From assembly GCF_000218625.1 (NCBI RefSeq), contig NC_015672.1:2331451-2395450 (forward strand): a stretch of DNA of 64,000 bases, written 5' to 3'. This stretch comes from Flexistipes sinusarabici DSM 4947 (lineage in GTDB: Bacteria; Chrysiogenota; Deferribacteres; Deferribacterales; Flexistipitaceae). Below, one piece after another: positions 32,810 through 42,329 of the stretch (positions within the stretch are counted from its first letter, which is position 1; each line of letters begins with the position of its first letter). The translations under genes and the position numbers were made by a program. Under the pieces are notes generated by a model. It was not told the DNA's origin, searched no databases, and saw nothing but the letters and a program-made list of their open reading frames with translations.

Positions 32810-34924
32810 ATGCAGGAATTGTTTAAAAAATTTTCATCCAAAAAAGAAAATCATATAAAAAATCTGATTAATCTACACGAACAAGGCAATACCGTTCCGT
32901 TCATTGCAAGGTATAGAAAAGAGCAGACGGGCGGGATGGATGAAAATGAAATCAGGGAAATAATTGAAGAGTATCAGTACCTGCTCAATTTGAAAGCCAG
33001 AAAAGATGAAGTGTTGAAAAGGATTGAGGAAAAAGGAAAACTCACGGATAAACTGAAAGATTCCATAATAAAAGCGACCACACTGAAAGAAGTGGATGAC
33101 TTGTATGCCCCTTATAAATCCAAAAGAAAAACCAAAGCTGACATTGCCAGGGACCAAGGTCTTCAGCCACTGGCAGAATTTGTAAAATATTCTGACGATG
33201 ACAATGCCGTATATGCTGAGGGTGAAAAGCATTCAGAGATGAGCGGCATAAGTTCTGCAAATGAAGCGCTGAAGATGGCGTGTGATATCATTTCCGAAGA
33301 AGTGGGGCATGACCTTGAAGTAAAAAATCGTCTTAGGGAAATTTACAGCATCCAAGGTGTTCTTACCTCTTCTCTAAAAGAGAAGAAAACAGGGCATTAT
33401 GAGGATTATTATGATTTTAAGTCGTTTATAAAAGATTTGCCGGAGCACAGAATTCTGGCAATATTCAGAGGGGAGTCACAAAAGGAACTGAAAATTAAGA
33501 TTTCCGCTGATGAAGAAGCGTTATACAGCAGTATTGCCAGTATTCTGCTGAAAAACGGTGTTGAACTGAACACTTTTGTTATTAAATCAATCCGCAGTGC
33601 CATGAAGCGTATGCTTGAACCCTCCATTGAACTTGAAATAAGAAATGAGCTGAAAGAAAAAGCTGAAAAACAGGCGATAAAGGTTTTTGCCGAGAATCTG
33701 AAAAATCTTCTTTTAACGCCGCCTGTAAAAAACAGACGGATTCTGGGGATAGACCCGGCTTTCAGGACAGGTTGTAAATTTGCCGCTGTGGATGAAAGGG
33801 GGATACTGCTTGATTACGGTGTTATTTATCCTACTGAACCGCAAAGTGACTATGTAAACAGTAAAAACACACTGCTTGAGGTAATAAAGAAGCACAATGT
33901 AAATATTGTAACAATAGGAAACGGCACGGGCAGCAGGCAGACGGAAGAATTTGTGGACAAGGTTATCCAGGAAGAAAACCTTGACATTACCTATACGATA
34001 ATCAGTGAAGCTGGTGCCAGTGTTTATTCTGCAAGCAGCGAAGCGGCAATGGAATTTCCTGATCTTGATGTTACCATAAGAGGCGCTGTTTCCATTGCCA
34101 GAAGGGTTCTGGACCCTTTGGCAGAATTTGTAAAAATTGATCCCAAATCTATAGGGGTTGGGATGTATCAGCACGATGTAAACCAGAAGCTGCTGCAGAA
34201 AACCCTTGATGAAGTGGTTGAGGACGTGGTTAACAATGTGGGGGTTGATTTAAATACAGCCAGCCCTTCCCTTTTGAAATATGTTGCTGGTTTGAACCGA
34301 AATATTGCGGATAAAATATACAAGATGAGACAGGAGAAGAACAAGTTTTCATCCCGTAGAGATCTGTTAAAGGTTGCAGGTATTGGGGAGGACATTTTCA
34401 GACAGTGTGCAGGTTTTCTGAAGATATATGATGGTGAAGAACCTCTGGATAAGATGTTTATCCACCCCGAAAGTTACGATTTTGTATATTCGCTTTTAAG
34501 CCGTCTGAATGTAAATGTTAAAAACGCCAATATGCTTTCCCTTGCTTTGAAAAATAAGAATATCAGCGAAATAAAAAATAAATTTAATGTGGGCGAGCTG
34601 ACGTTTCAGGATATCATTGAAAATCTGCAAAAACCTGATCTGGATATAAGGGACAATGTAGACCCCCTTGTATTTAAAAAGGGAATTCTTAAGATAGAAG
34701 ACCTGAAGCCGGGCATGCAGTTGACCGGTAAAATTTCCAATGTCGTTGATTTTGGTGCTTTTGTGGATATCGGGCTTAAAAATGACGGTCTTGTGCACAT
34801 TTCGGAAATGGCTGAAAGATTTATAAAGCATCCTTCGGAGGTTGTTTCTGTAGGGCAGACCGTTAGTGCAAAAGTGATAGATGTTGATAAGCAAAGGGGC
34901 AGAATCAGTCTTTCTCTGCTTTAA
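32810..34924 (+). CDS. tex: Tex-family transcription accessory protein (S1 RNA-binding)
   Basis: About 704 residues starting at ATG 32810 (ribosome binding site gaggcgggg). An upstream in-frame start at 32753 lacks support. Domain order is that of Tex. A helical N-terminus has NTVPFIARYRKEQTGGMDE. A YqgF/RNase H-like domain reads ILGIDPAFRTGCKFAAVDE. Helix-hairpin-helix repeats follow (SSRRDLLKVAGIGEDIF). The C-terminal S1 domain is GKISNVVDFGAFVDIGLKND, then GLVHISEM. Tex binds nucleic acid and affects transcription and ribosome-related processes. Confidence 0.95.
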   Translation: MQELFKKFSSKKENHIKNLINLHEQGNTVPFIARYRKEQTGGMDENEIREIIEEYQYLLNLKARKDEVLKRIEEKGKLTDKLKDSIIKATTLKEVDDLYAPYKSKRKTKADIARDQGLQPLAEFVKYSDDDNAVYAEGEKHSEMSGISSANEALKMACDIISEEVGHDLEVKNRLREIYSIQGVLTSSLKEKKTGHYEDYYDFKSFIKDLPEHRILAIFRGESQKELKIKISADEEALYSSIASILLKNGVELNTFVIKSIRSAMKRMLEPSIELEIRNELKEKAEKQAIKVFAENLKNLLLTPPVKNRRILGIDPAFRTGCKFAAVDERGILLDYGVIYPTEPQSDYVNSKNTLLEVIKKHNVNIVTIGNGTGSRQTEEFVDKVIQEENLDITYTIISEAGASVYSASSEAAMEFPDLDVTIRGAVSIARRVLDPLAEFVKIDPKSIGVGMYQHDVNQKLLQKTLDEVVEDVVNNVGVDLNTASPSLLKYVAGLNRNIADKIYKMRQEKNKFSSRRDLLKVAGIGEDIFRQCAGFLKIYDGEEPLDKMFIHPESYDFVYSLLSRLNVNVKNANMLSLALKNKNISEIKNKFNVGELTFQDIIENLQKPDLDIRDNVDPLVFKKGILKIEDLKPGMQLTGKISNVVDFGAFVDIGLKNDGLVHISEMAERFIKHPSEVVSVGQTVSAKVIDVDKQRGRISLSLL

Positions 34925-34938
34925 TTACGGAGTTGCGG

Positions 34939-35979
34939 TTGCATAAAATTCTCGTTTTTAATCCTTCTTTCATAGGCGACAGCATACTTACTACACCACT
35001 TGTAAATGCTCTGAGCAAAATTTACCCCGGAGCAAAGATATATTTCTGTGTGCGCCCGGAATCTGCAGGTCTTTTCAAATGCCTTGAAAATGTTCAAGAG
35101 GTAATAACCTTTGATAAAAGAGGTGACTATAAAGGATTGACAGGACTCTGGAAGTTTGCATGTAAACTGAGAGGATACAATTTTGATATGATTGTGACTG
35201 CTCACAAATCGTTCCGTTCTTTGCTCACTCTCAAACTTTCCGGATGTAAAAATATAATAGGCTTTAAGCAGTCAAGCTTAAGTTTCCTTCTTGATAAAAA
35301 ATCTGACAGAAATATGAAATTACACGAAGTTGAGCGGAATCTGTCGTTACTTAGTAATATATGGGATGAATTTACACTGGAAAAAGCAAAGAATTTAGGA
35401 AATAATCCCGCGGTTTGTGAAGATATGGAGTATAAGCAAAAGGTAAGCACCTTTCTTAATACTTTGAAAAAAGACAATAGAAGAATAATAGGGATTGCCC
35501 CGGCAAGTGTCTGGGAGACCAAGAGGTGGCCTGTTGAAAATTATGCCACTATTATTGAAAAAATGTATTTTAAGGGTGTGTACTCGCTGGTGATTTCGGG
35601 CCCCAAAGAATACTGGGTAATTGAGGAACTGAAAGAAGAATGCTGCGTGCCTTTTCTGGACTTTGCAGGTAAGACTTCTTTAACGGAACTTGCTTCTATA
35701 ATAGGCAATCTTGACCTTTTGATATGCAACGACAGTGCACCTATGCATATGGCAGCTGCACTTGAAACACCTTTGGTTGCATTATTCGGGCCGACTACAC
35801 AAAGTCTGGGTTTCTTTCCGTACGGCAGCGGTCAAAGTGAAGTTGTCGAGATTAAAGACTTATACTGCAGACCCTGCGCATTACACGGGGGCAGAAGATG
35901 TCCTGAAAAGCACTTCAGATGTATGAGAGATATAAAGCCGGAGAATGTTATGGTCGTTGCTGAGGAATTACTAACATGA
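34939..35979 (+). CDS. ADP-heptose:LPS heptosyltransferase (glycosyltransferase family 9)
   Basis: About 346 residues. KILVFNPSFIGDSILTTPLV is the GT9 N-terminus. ICNDSAPMHMAAALETPLVA and LFGPTTQSLGFFP form the sugar-nucleotide site, as in WaaF-type heptosyltransferase II. A Cys-rich tail motif CRPCALHGGRRCPEKHFRCM follows. It adds heptose to the LPS core at the inner membrane face. TTG 34939 is preferred over TTG 34933 because it is correctly spaced from cggag (34928-34932). It follows tex by 14 bp, possibly co-transcribed. Confidence 0.88.
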   Translation: MHKILVFNPSFIGDSILTTPLVNALSKIYPGAKIYFCVRPESAGLFKCLENVQEVITFDKRGDYKGLTGLWKFACKLRGYNFDMIVTAHKSFRSLLTLKLSGCKNIIGFKQSSLSFLLDKKSDRNMKLHEVERNLSLLSNIWDEFTLEKAKNLGNNPAVCEDMEYKQKVSTFLNTLKKDNRRIIGIAPASVWETKRWPVENYATIIEKMYFKGVYSLVISGPKEYWVIEELKEECCVPFLDFAGKTSLTELASIIGNLDLLICNDSAPMHMAAALETPLVALFGPTTQSLGFFPYGSGQSEVVEIKDLYCRPCALHGGRRCPEKHFRCMRDIKPENVMVVAEELLT

Positions 35980-36929
35980 AGATACTGGTTGTCAGGTTCA
36001 GTTCGCTGGGGGACGTTATACTGACAACAGGTGTTATAAAATACCTGAAAACCGCCTACCCTGATCTGACGGTGGATGTTTTAACTTACACACATTTTTC
36101 CGGAGTATTTTTTAAAAACCCTTATATAAATAAAGTGCTTCAAATTGATAAAAAGAGCGGATTCAGAAAGTACTTAAATTTTATACAGAAAAATATAAAT
36201 GACTACGACCATATTTTTGACCTGCATTCTAAGCTTTCGAGCATTATTCTAAAATTTTTTACTTCAGCAGGGTATCATAAATATAAAAAGGATTCTTTAA
36301 AAAGGCGTTTGTTTGTTAAATATGGTAAATTTGGCGGGAGTCTTCAGGAGCATGTTATCCAGCGTTATTTTAAATCTTTCCAAAAAGTTTTCGATATGGA
36401 TACACCCTCTGATGAAGATTTAAGACCGGTAATTTATCCGAATAATTTGTATGAAAATCTGTCTGGTACTGTAACTGTTCATCCGTTTGCAAGCAAAAAA
36501 ACAAAAGAGTGGCCGTTTTTCACTGAATTGATAGATGAGCTGGTTAAGCGAGGGGAAAAAGTCAACATTATTGGTGATAATTTTTTTGAGTACAATCATG
36601 CAAATGTCAATAACTTTTCAGGTAAGACGGATCTGCAGGAGATGTTTGATATAATAAAGCAAAGCCGCAGCCTAATTACCACTGATTCCGGCCCTATGCA
36701 TGTGGGGATTGCAGGTGAAACTCCCGTGGTTGCCATTTTCGGTCCCACGACAAAAGAATTCGGATTTTATCCGGTATTTAGCAACTGCAGTGTACTGGAA
36801 ATTGACGGCTTGTACTGCCGCCCCTGTCATGTGCACGGCAGTGATAGATGTCCTGAGAAACACTTCCGATGCATGAAAGAGATATCTGTGGGTATGGTAT
36901 TGGAAAAATTTGATTTATACAAAGGATAG
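35976..36929 (+). CDS. Glycosyltransferase family 9 (heptosyltransferase) protein
   Basis: A 317-residue GT9 enzyme. KILVVRFSSLGDVILTTGVI is the WaaC/WaaF-type N-terminus. TTDSGPMHVGIAGETPVVA and IFGPTTKEFGFYP form the nucleotide-sugar site. It shares with its upstream neighbour the tail CRPCHVHGSDRCPEKHFRCM. Its start overlaps the previous stop by 4 bp (ATGA). It probably acts next in building the LPS core. Confidence 0.87.
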   Translation: MKILVVRFSSLGDVILTTGVIKYLKTAYPDLTVDVLTYTHFSGVFFKNPYINKVLQIDKKSGFRKYLNFIQKNINDYDHIFDLHSKLSSIILKFFTSAGYHKYKKDSLKRRLFVKYGKFGGSLQEHVIQRYFKSFQKVFDMDTPSDEDLRPVIYPNNLYENLSGTVTVHPFASKKTKEWPFFTELIDELVKRGEKVNIIGDNFFEYNHANVNNFSGKTDLQEMFDIIKQSRSLITTDSGPMHVGIAGETPVVAIFGPTTKEFGFYPVFSNCSVLEIDGLYCRPCHVHGSDRCPEKHFRCMKEISVGMVLEKFDLYKG

Positions 36930-36932
36930 GTG

Positions 36933-37703
36933 ATGTTTTTAATATCCAAACTTTTTACCTATTTTATTCTCCCGCCCGGTATTTTTACAGCCATAATCCT
37001 TATTTCGGTACTGTTTATTTTCACCGGACTGCGTAAAACAGCTGCTGTCATCCTTTTGTTTACATCGCTTTTCATTTATCTGCTTTCTGTTGAACCGGTA
37101 AAAGATATTTTACTTTTACCGCTGGAAAATAAATTTTCCCCTTTTGAAATTTCCGAGGCACAAAATGAGGATGTGATTGTGGTGCTCGGCGGAGGGATGT
37201 ACGATAGATCACCGGCAAAAGGTATGAAACCGTCTTTATCCCCTGATTCCCTAAAAAGAACTGTGTATGCGTTTTATTTACAAAGAGAGCTGAATCTGCC
37301 CGTTATAGCTGCCGGCGGGAAGGTTTTCCGATCTTCAAATGCTGCTTCTTCAGCTGAAGTGATAAAATCTGTTTTGGTGATGTTAGGAGCTGACAAAGAA
37401 AAGATTTATACTGAGAATGAAAGTAGGAATACAATGCAGAATGCTGAATTTACTGCAAAAATTATGGAGAAATATACGTGGGATCATGCCCTTCTTGTCA
37501 CTTCTGCCTACCATATGCCGAGAAGTGTTTTGAGCTTCAGAAGTGCAGGCGTTCATGTTACTGCAGCACCCACCGATTACAAAACCGACAGAAGCGGATA
37601 CCTCTGGTACAGCTTTATGCCCCATATGTCCTATCTAAAAGATTCATGGAATGCTCTTCATGAATATGCAGGGCTTCTGTATTACAGTATTATAAAGCCG
37701 TGA
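36933..37703 (+). CDS. ElyC/SanA/YdcF-family (DUF218) envelope protein
   Basis: About 256 residues. Two N-terminal membrane spans (about residues 5-28 and 32-55) precede a DUF218 domain: DVIVVLGGGMYDRSP, AAGGKVFRSS, TENESRNTMQNAEF and LLVTSAYHMPRSVLSF. ElyC in E. coli affects peptidoglycan precursor and lipid-carrier metabolism. A similar envelope role fits its place behind two heptosyltransferases. GTG 36930 and ATG 36933 are adjacent, and ATG is chosen. Confidence 0.85.
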   Translation: MFLISKLFTYFILPPGIFTAIILISVLFIFTGLRKTAAVILLFTSLFIYLLSVEPVKDILLLPLENKFSPFEISEAQNEDVIVVLGGGMYDRSPAKGMKPSLSPDSLKRTVYAFYLQRELNLPVIAAGGKVFRSSNAASSAEVIKSVLVMLGADKEKIYTENESRNTMQNAEFTAKIMEKYTWDHALLVTSAYHMPRSVLSFRSAGVHVTAAPTDYKTDRSGYLWYSFMPHMSYLKDSWNALHEYAGLLYYSIIKP

Positions 37704-37714
37704 TGCGTGGCGTG

Positions 37715-37838
37715 TTCAATGTTAAATACCCACTCAACCAATACACAAATTAACCAATAACCAGTATACTAATAGACCACTAAACAAATGACTATTTTCC
37801 CACTTCCCGATCTCACCATCTCCCCACCACCATAGCTT
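37715..37838. repeat. Word-like degenerate repeat tract G
   Basis: Pyrimidine/A-rich words: taaatacccactcaaccaat, taaccaataaccagtatac, taatagaccactaaacaaat, cccgatctcaccatctcccc. Non-coding; fills most of the gap between the ElyC-like gene and the IS remnant. Confidence 0.5.
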
Positions 37839-37919
37839 TTTAACTTGACTTTATCAGCAGTGATATAAAAAGATACTGCATATAAGCACTTTAGCTTAAT
37901 TTGCTTAGAAAATTATTTA

Positions 37920-38501
37920 CTACAAATGTCCCAATTTAGGTTTTGGACACCCCACAGCTCTGAATAATTTTTCCTGCTGCTTACTAATCTCATTAATAGC
38001 ATGACCATAAATACCAGACTTTGTCCTGTAATCTATAACTTTAATTTTTCGCATTTCATACAAGCACTTCTCCCAACTCATATCAATCCCGGAATCTTTT
38101 AGCCTCTTCTCTATTACACTCGTTGCTACCATACCTATGAAACAAAGAAATACATGCGCCCTGATGCGCCTTTCTGTCCAATGATACATAGGACGGATAT
38201 CAAATGAATGCTTTAACTCACGAAAACCATGCTCCACTTTCCATAATGTCTTATAACCTGACACAAGCTCTTCTTTGTTCCACTCCCAGGATAAGTTGGA
38301 CTTTATTAAAAACCAGCCAAAACCGGCTTGAACTGAAGACAGAACCGAATCATTGGATTTAGAAATAACAACGTCACCCTGGATAGACAAATCAAACCAC
38401 TTAACCATACCGTGTGATTTTAGCCAGGATTTAAGTTGACTATACTTATCTGCTGAATCTATATCCTTAACATTTATCTCCGAAAGCTTTTCTTCATAAT
38501 C
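37920..38501 (-). pseudogene. IS1634-family transposase, C-terminal fragment
   Basis: About 193 residues corresponding to residues 366-558 of the transposase whose N-terminal part lies at 15193. The 317 bp shared with that copy (38185-38501 against 16288-16604) is almost identical; I noticed one base change, giving Asn for Lys. This piece supplies the missing end (YHWTERRIRAHVFLCFIGMV through PKPKLGHL). Its 5' side is cut at 38501, where sequence belonging to an IS1380-type element begins. Confidence 0.88.
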
Positions 38502-39960
38502 TTTAAGATTGCATTAGGAGTTGCAAGCCACCTTTAAGATGTTGTAGATTAAGGTTTTAAGAAACAAAAACCACAACCAAAAAGGTGACTTACAATGAGC
38601 AAACTAAACTACAAATTAGAAAAAGCAATGATAAAATTACCCCATTTGGTGGAATATCTTTGTTAATCCCACTGTTAGATAAGATGGGCATCCGAGATTT
38701 CCTTGATAAAGAACTTGATCATCCAGGCTCTAACAGAGGCAAACCGCCATCTTCTAAAATAATTCCTGTTATTCTATCGATGATATGCGGTGGCAGGAGT
38801 TTCAGTGATATCGACAAACTTTCTTTTGATAAGGTTTTTAAGCTATATCAGCGGTATTGAAGATATCCCGGATAGTTCCAGCATCAGTAGGTATTTTTCA
38901 AAAACAGAAAGCATGTTGGATGAAGTAGCAGTTAATAAAACAATCAGCAAACTGGGCAGTCTCAACTATAAAATAGTGAAAGATGCTTTAAAAAGAGAAA
39001 ATTTATTTTCAGTTACTCTGGATCAGGACGCCACTTATGCAAAGGTGTATAAAAGGGATGCCAAGTATTGTTATAAGAAATTTAAAGCATACAGTTCTAT
39101 GACGTGTTTTATAGGAGAGAGCGGTTATTGTATAGACGAGGAATTTCGGGAAGGCAATGTAAGTGCCCAGGTTGGCATACTTGAACAGCTTCAGAGAGTC
39201 CATAAATATCTTGAATCTTGTGGTATAGAAGTATCCAATGTTCGTAATGATTCTGCCGGTTACCAATCTAAAGTATTGAATTACTGTTTTGATAACGATT
39301 TAACGTTTTTTATAGGAGGTGACCTTGATAGTTCAGTTCGTAAAGGAATAAATCATATACCATCTGATTCATGGAAAAGATATAGAAATAGGTATGGAGA
39401 TGAAAGCGATAATGAGGAAATAGCAGAGTTTATTCACTGTATGGAAAACACTAAGGAGAGTTTCCGTATAATAGTTGTTCGTAAGAAAATTGAGTCAGAC
39501 AACCCCACAGTTCCGGAGCTTCTTGGTGATAAATATGAATATCGTGTTATTGCAACTAATTCAAAACTGGATGCAGAAAAGGTGGTACATTTTTATAATT
39601 TGCGCGGTGTTTGTGAATACAATATAAAAGAAGCAAAGTATGGTTTTAATTTAAAAAGCTTTCCTTCGGGTAATCTTGCGGGTAACGGCTTATGGTTTAA
39701 GACAGGAATACTGGCATATAATCTGATTATGTACCTCAAACGAATCATAATGGGAGGTGTCTATAAAAATAAAGAGATGGGTAGTATACGTTATCAGGTC
39801 ATATCTATAGCGGGGAAACTTGTGTCCCACGGCGGTAATAAACTGAAGTTGTGCTGCAGTGTGGATATGTTCAAAAAAATGGAACAGTGGAGGACAGAAT
39901 GTTTAACGTTGTGACCTTTTTTCTTTACTTATGTTAACTTTGTGGACAATTCAGGCAATA
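38502..39960 (+). mobile_element. IS1380-family insertion sequence (ends approximate)
   Basis: It begins where the IS1634 fragment stops and contains a frameshifted IS1380-type transposase. The right end is somewhere after 39914. I could not identify convincing terminal inverted repeats or a target duplication. Confidence 0.6.
38585..39914 (+). pseudogene. IS1380-family transposase interrupted by a frameshift
   Basis: The N-terminal part (38585-38860: ITPFGGISLLIPLLDKMGIR ... CGGRSFSDIDKLSFDKVFK) and the rest (from about 38840: YISGIEDIPDSSSISRYFS onward) are in different frames. One extra base, or two missing, near ggtttttaag (about 38830-38845) would explain the shift. The catalytic core is intact: TLDQDATYAKVY, VRNDSAGYQSKVL, YNIKEAKYGFNLKSFP and FKTGILAYNLIMYLKR. 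A programmed shift is possible but not expected for IS1380. Confidence 0.82.
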
Positions 39961-40176
39961 GGCAGTATTGCTGTGTCTAAAAACGGTGTAAATGGAGAAA
40001 ATTTATGCTTTAGTAAAGTATGAATGAAGTAATATTTGGAAAATCTTTTCTTGTATTTTAAAAACAACAGGAAAAATATCAAAATCGGAGTTTGTTATTT
40101 TCTAATGCAAAATTAAAGAGCTATGAATTTATTGACAAATTGAGATTTTTTGTTTTTAATGTTAGCGGAGGTTTCC
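39961..40176 (+). other. Non-coding gap before the M23 peptidase gene, with a promoter
   Basis: No gene seen. Near its end, TTGACA (40132-40137), a 17 bp spacer and TTTAAT (40155-40160) form a plausible promoter. It would give a leader of only about 10 nt before ATG 40177. Confidence 0.45.
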
Positions 40177-41106
40177 ATGAAGCGAAAACTTACGTTAATG
40201 ATTTTCGATGATGATAATCTGGGGAAAGTAAAAACAAGAAAGATAGATCTTTCTGTTATAAAAGCCATATCAATAGCGGCCATTTTATTTGTTGTGATAT
40301 CTTCTGTTTCTTTTTATCTGCTTTTTGATTTGTACTCTGAAAGACAGCTTATGCTCAGCTATAAAAAGGAAAACGAGTTGTTGAAGCTTAAAATAGCAGA
40401 ATATGCTGATGAAGTGGATGAAATTCAGAGCAAGATAGTTTCCATTGATAAGCTGGAAAATCAGGTCAGAACTATGGCCTCCAAATCCCTGAAAACAAAA
40501 AAGGTTGATTTGGCTGTTGGCGGCAGAGAAGTGGATTTACTCAGGGATTTTTCTGCAGTGGCCGAGAGAAAAGAGAAGCAGTTTTTTGAAGACTTAAATG
40601 AAACACTCATGGCTCTGGACACCCAACTGGAAAAAAGGGAAAAGAGTTTGGCCGAACTGGTTAATTTTCTGGAAGAGCAGAAGCTGACAATGATGGCCAC
40701 TCCTTCCATAAAACCCGTTGACGGCTGGTACTCCAGCGAGTTCGGATACCGTATTTCACCATTTACGGGCAGAAGAACTTTCCATGAGGGATTGGATATA
40801 GCTGCAAATTACGGCAGCCCAGTTAAAGCAACTGCAAACGGTATTGTCATACACGCAGGGTACAAACCAGGCTACGGAAGACTTGTGACAATTGATCACG
40901 GGTTCGGATATGTAACCCGTTACGGGCACAACAGCAAAATTTTGGTTAATGTAGGTGACAGAGTAAAAAAAGGAGAGGTTATCTCGAAAGTCGGAAATAC
41001 CGGCAGAAGTACAGGGCCCCACTGCCATTATGAAGTTCTGATAAACGGAATCCCTGTTAATCCTTTAAAATTTATCAATGATATTAAGTTAGCAAGCAAT
41101 CAATAG
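40177..41106 (+). CDS. M23-family metallopeptidase (LytM-like) with coiled coil
   Basis: About 309 residues from ATG 40177 (ribosome binding site gcggagg). Short cytoplasmic N-terminus, one membrane span (about residues 25-47), a periplasmic coiled coil (about 55-175), then the LytM/M23 domain. Zinc ligands are visible in FHEGLDIAANYGSPV (H-x3-D) and GPHCHYEV (HxH), with YGHNSKILV between. It should cleave peptidoglycan cross-links, or regulate amidases, at the inner-membrane/wall interface. It converges on argJ with a 6 bp gap. Confidence 0.92.
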   Translation: MKRKLTLMIFDDDNLGKVKTRKIDLSVIKAISIAAILFVVISSVSFYLLFDLYSERQLMLSYKKENELLKLKIAEYADEVDEIQSKIVSIDKLENQVRTMASKSLKTKKVDLAVGGREVDLLRDFSAVAERKEKQFFEDLNETLMALDTQLEKREKSLAELVNFLEEQKLTMMATPSIKPVDGWYSSEFGYRISPFTGRRTFHEGLDIAANYGSPVKATANGIVIHAGYKPGYGRLVTIDHGFGYVTRYGHNSKILVNVGDRVKKGEVISKVGNTGRSTGPHCHYEVLINGIPVNPLKFINDIKLASNQ

Positions 41107-41112
41107 TATAAT

Positions 41113-42321
41113 TTACGTTCTGTAATCTGCATTGATTTTAACATAGTCGTAGCTTAAATCCGATGTATAAACCTCAGCTTCCGCATTACCGGTATTCAGA
41201 TCAACAGTGATTGTGAAAGATTCTTCAGACATTATTTCGGCTGCTTCTTTTTCAAGCTGTTTATCAATAAGGATACCGTTTTCAACATATTTCAGATTGT
41301 TGAAGTAGATATCCACCTTATCCTCATGCATGGTTACAAGACTTGCTCCTGTGCATGCCATAAGCCGCCCCCAGTTTGGGTCTTCACCAAAAAACATCGT
41401 CTTTACAAGGGGTGAATTGGCAATTTTCATGCCGCACCGTTTTGCTTCATCTTTCGAAAAGGCATTTTTGACTCTGATTGTTACGAACTTGGTGGCTCCT
41501 TCACCATCTTTTACAATCTCCTTAGCCAGTTCTCTGCAAAGGTAATTCAGCGATTCTTGAAATTCCCGCAGGTGTTTTTCCGTGTTAATATTGATGCCGC
41601 TTAATCCGTTGGCAAAAATAAAAACGGAATCATTTGTGCTCATGTCTCCGTCAACAGTTATGGAATTGAACGATTCATCCACTGCACTGTTCAGGCAGTT
41701 TTTGAGATTTTCTTCTGAAATCATTGCATCTGTTGTAATAAAAGAGAGCATTGTTGCCATATCAGGAGCAATCATTCCAGAGCCTTTTGCAACGCCCCCG
41801 ATTACATAAGCACCGTTTTCCGTTTCCACAAGTACAGCCAGCCGTTTTGTTCTTGTATCAGTTGTTAAAATACATTTGGCAAACTCTTCATCATAGCCTG
41901 TTAGCAACTCCGGTAACTCTCTGAGGTGTTTCTTCATTTTGTTCACCGGAAGCTGTTCCCCTATAACACCCGTTGAGGAAATGAGAAGTGAATTACTGTC
42001 AAGTTTTAGAACTTTCTCTCCTTCTTCAGCTAAGATTCGGCAGTTTTTCAGACCTTCCTTGCCTGTGCAGGCATTTGCATTTCCGCTGTTAACAAGAATG
42101 CCGAAAATTTTGTTTTCGGATGTCAGCCGTTCTTTTGCAAAAATAAGAGGAGCTGCCTTAACATTGTTTTTTGTAAAAACAGCAGCAACTTCGCACGGAA
42201 CCATCGAAACAAGTACGCCGTAATCCAGCTTATCGCTGCCGTTGCCTTTAATATCTGCAGCAGTTGCAGCGGATGAAAATCCCAAAGGAGCACAAACCCC
42301 GGCATTTTTTATAATATTCAT
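41113..42321 (-). CDS. argJ: Bifunctional glutamate N-acetyltransferase/amino-acid acetyltransferase
   Basis: A 402-residue ArgJ, which recycles the acetyl group in the cyclic arginine pathway. It self-cleaves before a conserved Thr, here in KGSGMIAPDMATMLSFITTD. LISSTGVIGEQLP and GDGEGATKFVTIRVK (here DGEGATKF) are further family motifs. Whether it is bifunctional or transfers only from acetylornithine cannot be told by eye. It follows argC by 8 bp on the minus strand. Confidence 0.95.
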   Translation of the reverse strand: MNIIKNAGVCAPLGFSSAATAADIKGNGSDKLDYGVLVSMVPCEVAAVFTKNNVKAAPLIFAKERLTSENKIFGILVNSGNANACTGKEGLKNCRILAEEGEKVLKLDSNSLLISSTGVIGEQLPVNKMKKHLRELPELLTGYDEEFAKCILTTDTRTKRLAVLVETENGAYVIGGVAKGSGMIAPDMATMLSFITTDAMISEENLKNCLNSAVDESFNSITVDGDMSTNDSVFIFANGLSGININTEKHLREFQESLNYLCRELAKEIVKDGEGATKFVTIRVKNAFSKDEAKRCGMKIANSPLVKTMFFGEDPNWGRLMACTGASLVTMHEDKVDIYFNNLKYVENGILIDKQLEKEAAEIMSEESFTITVDLNTGNAEAEVYTSDLSYDYVKINADYRT

Positions 42322-42329
42322 TTAATCTC

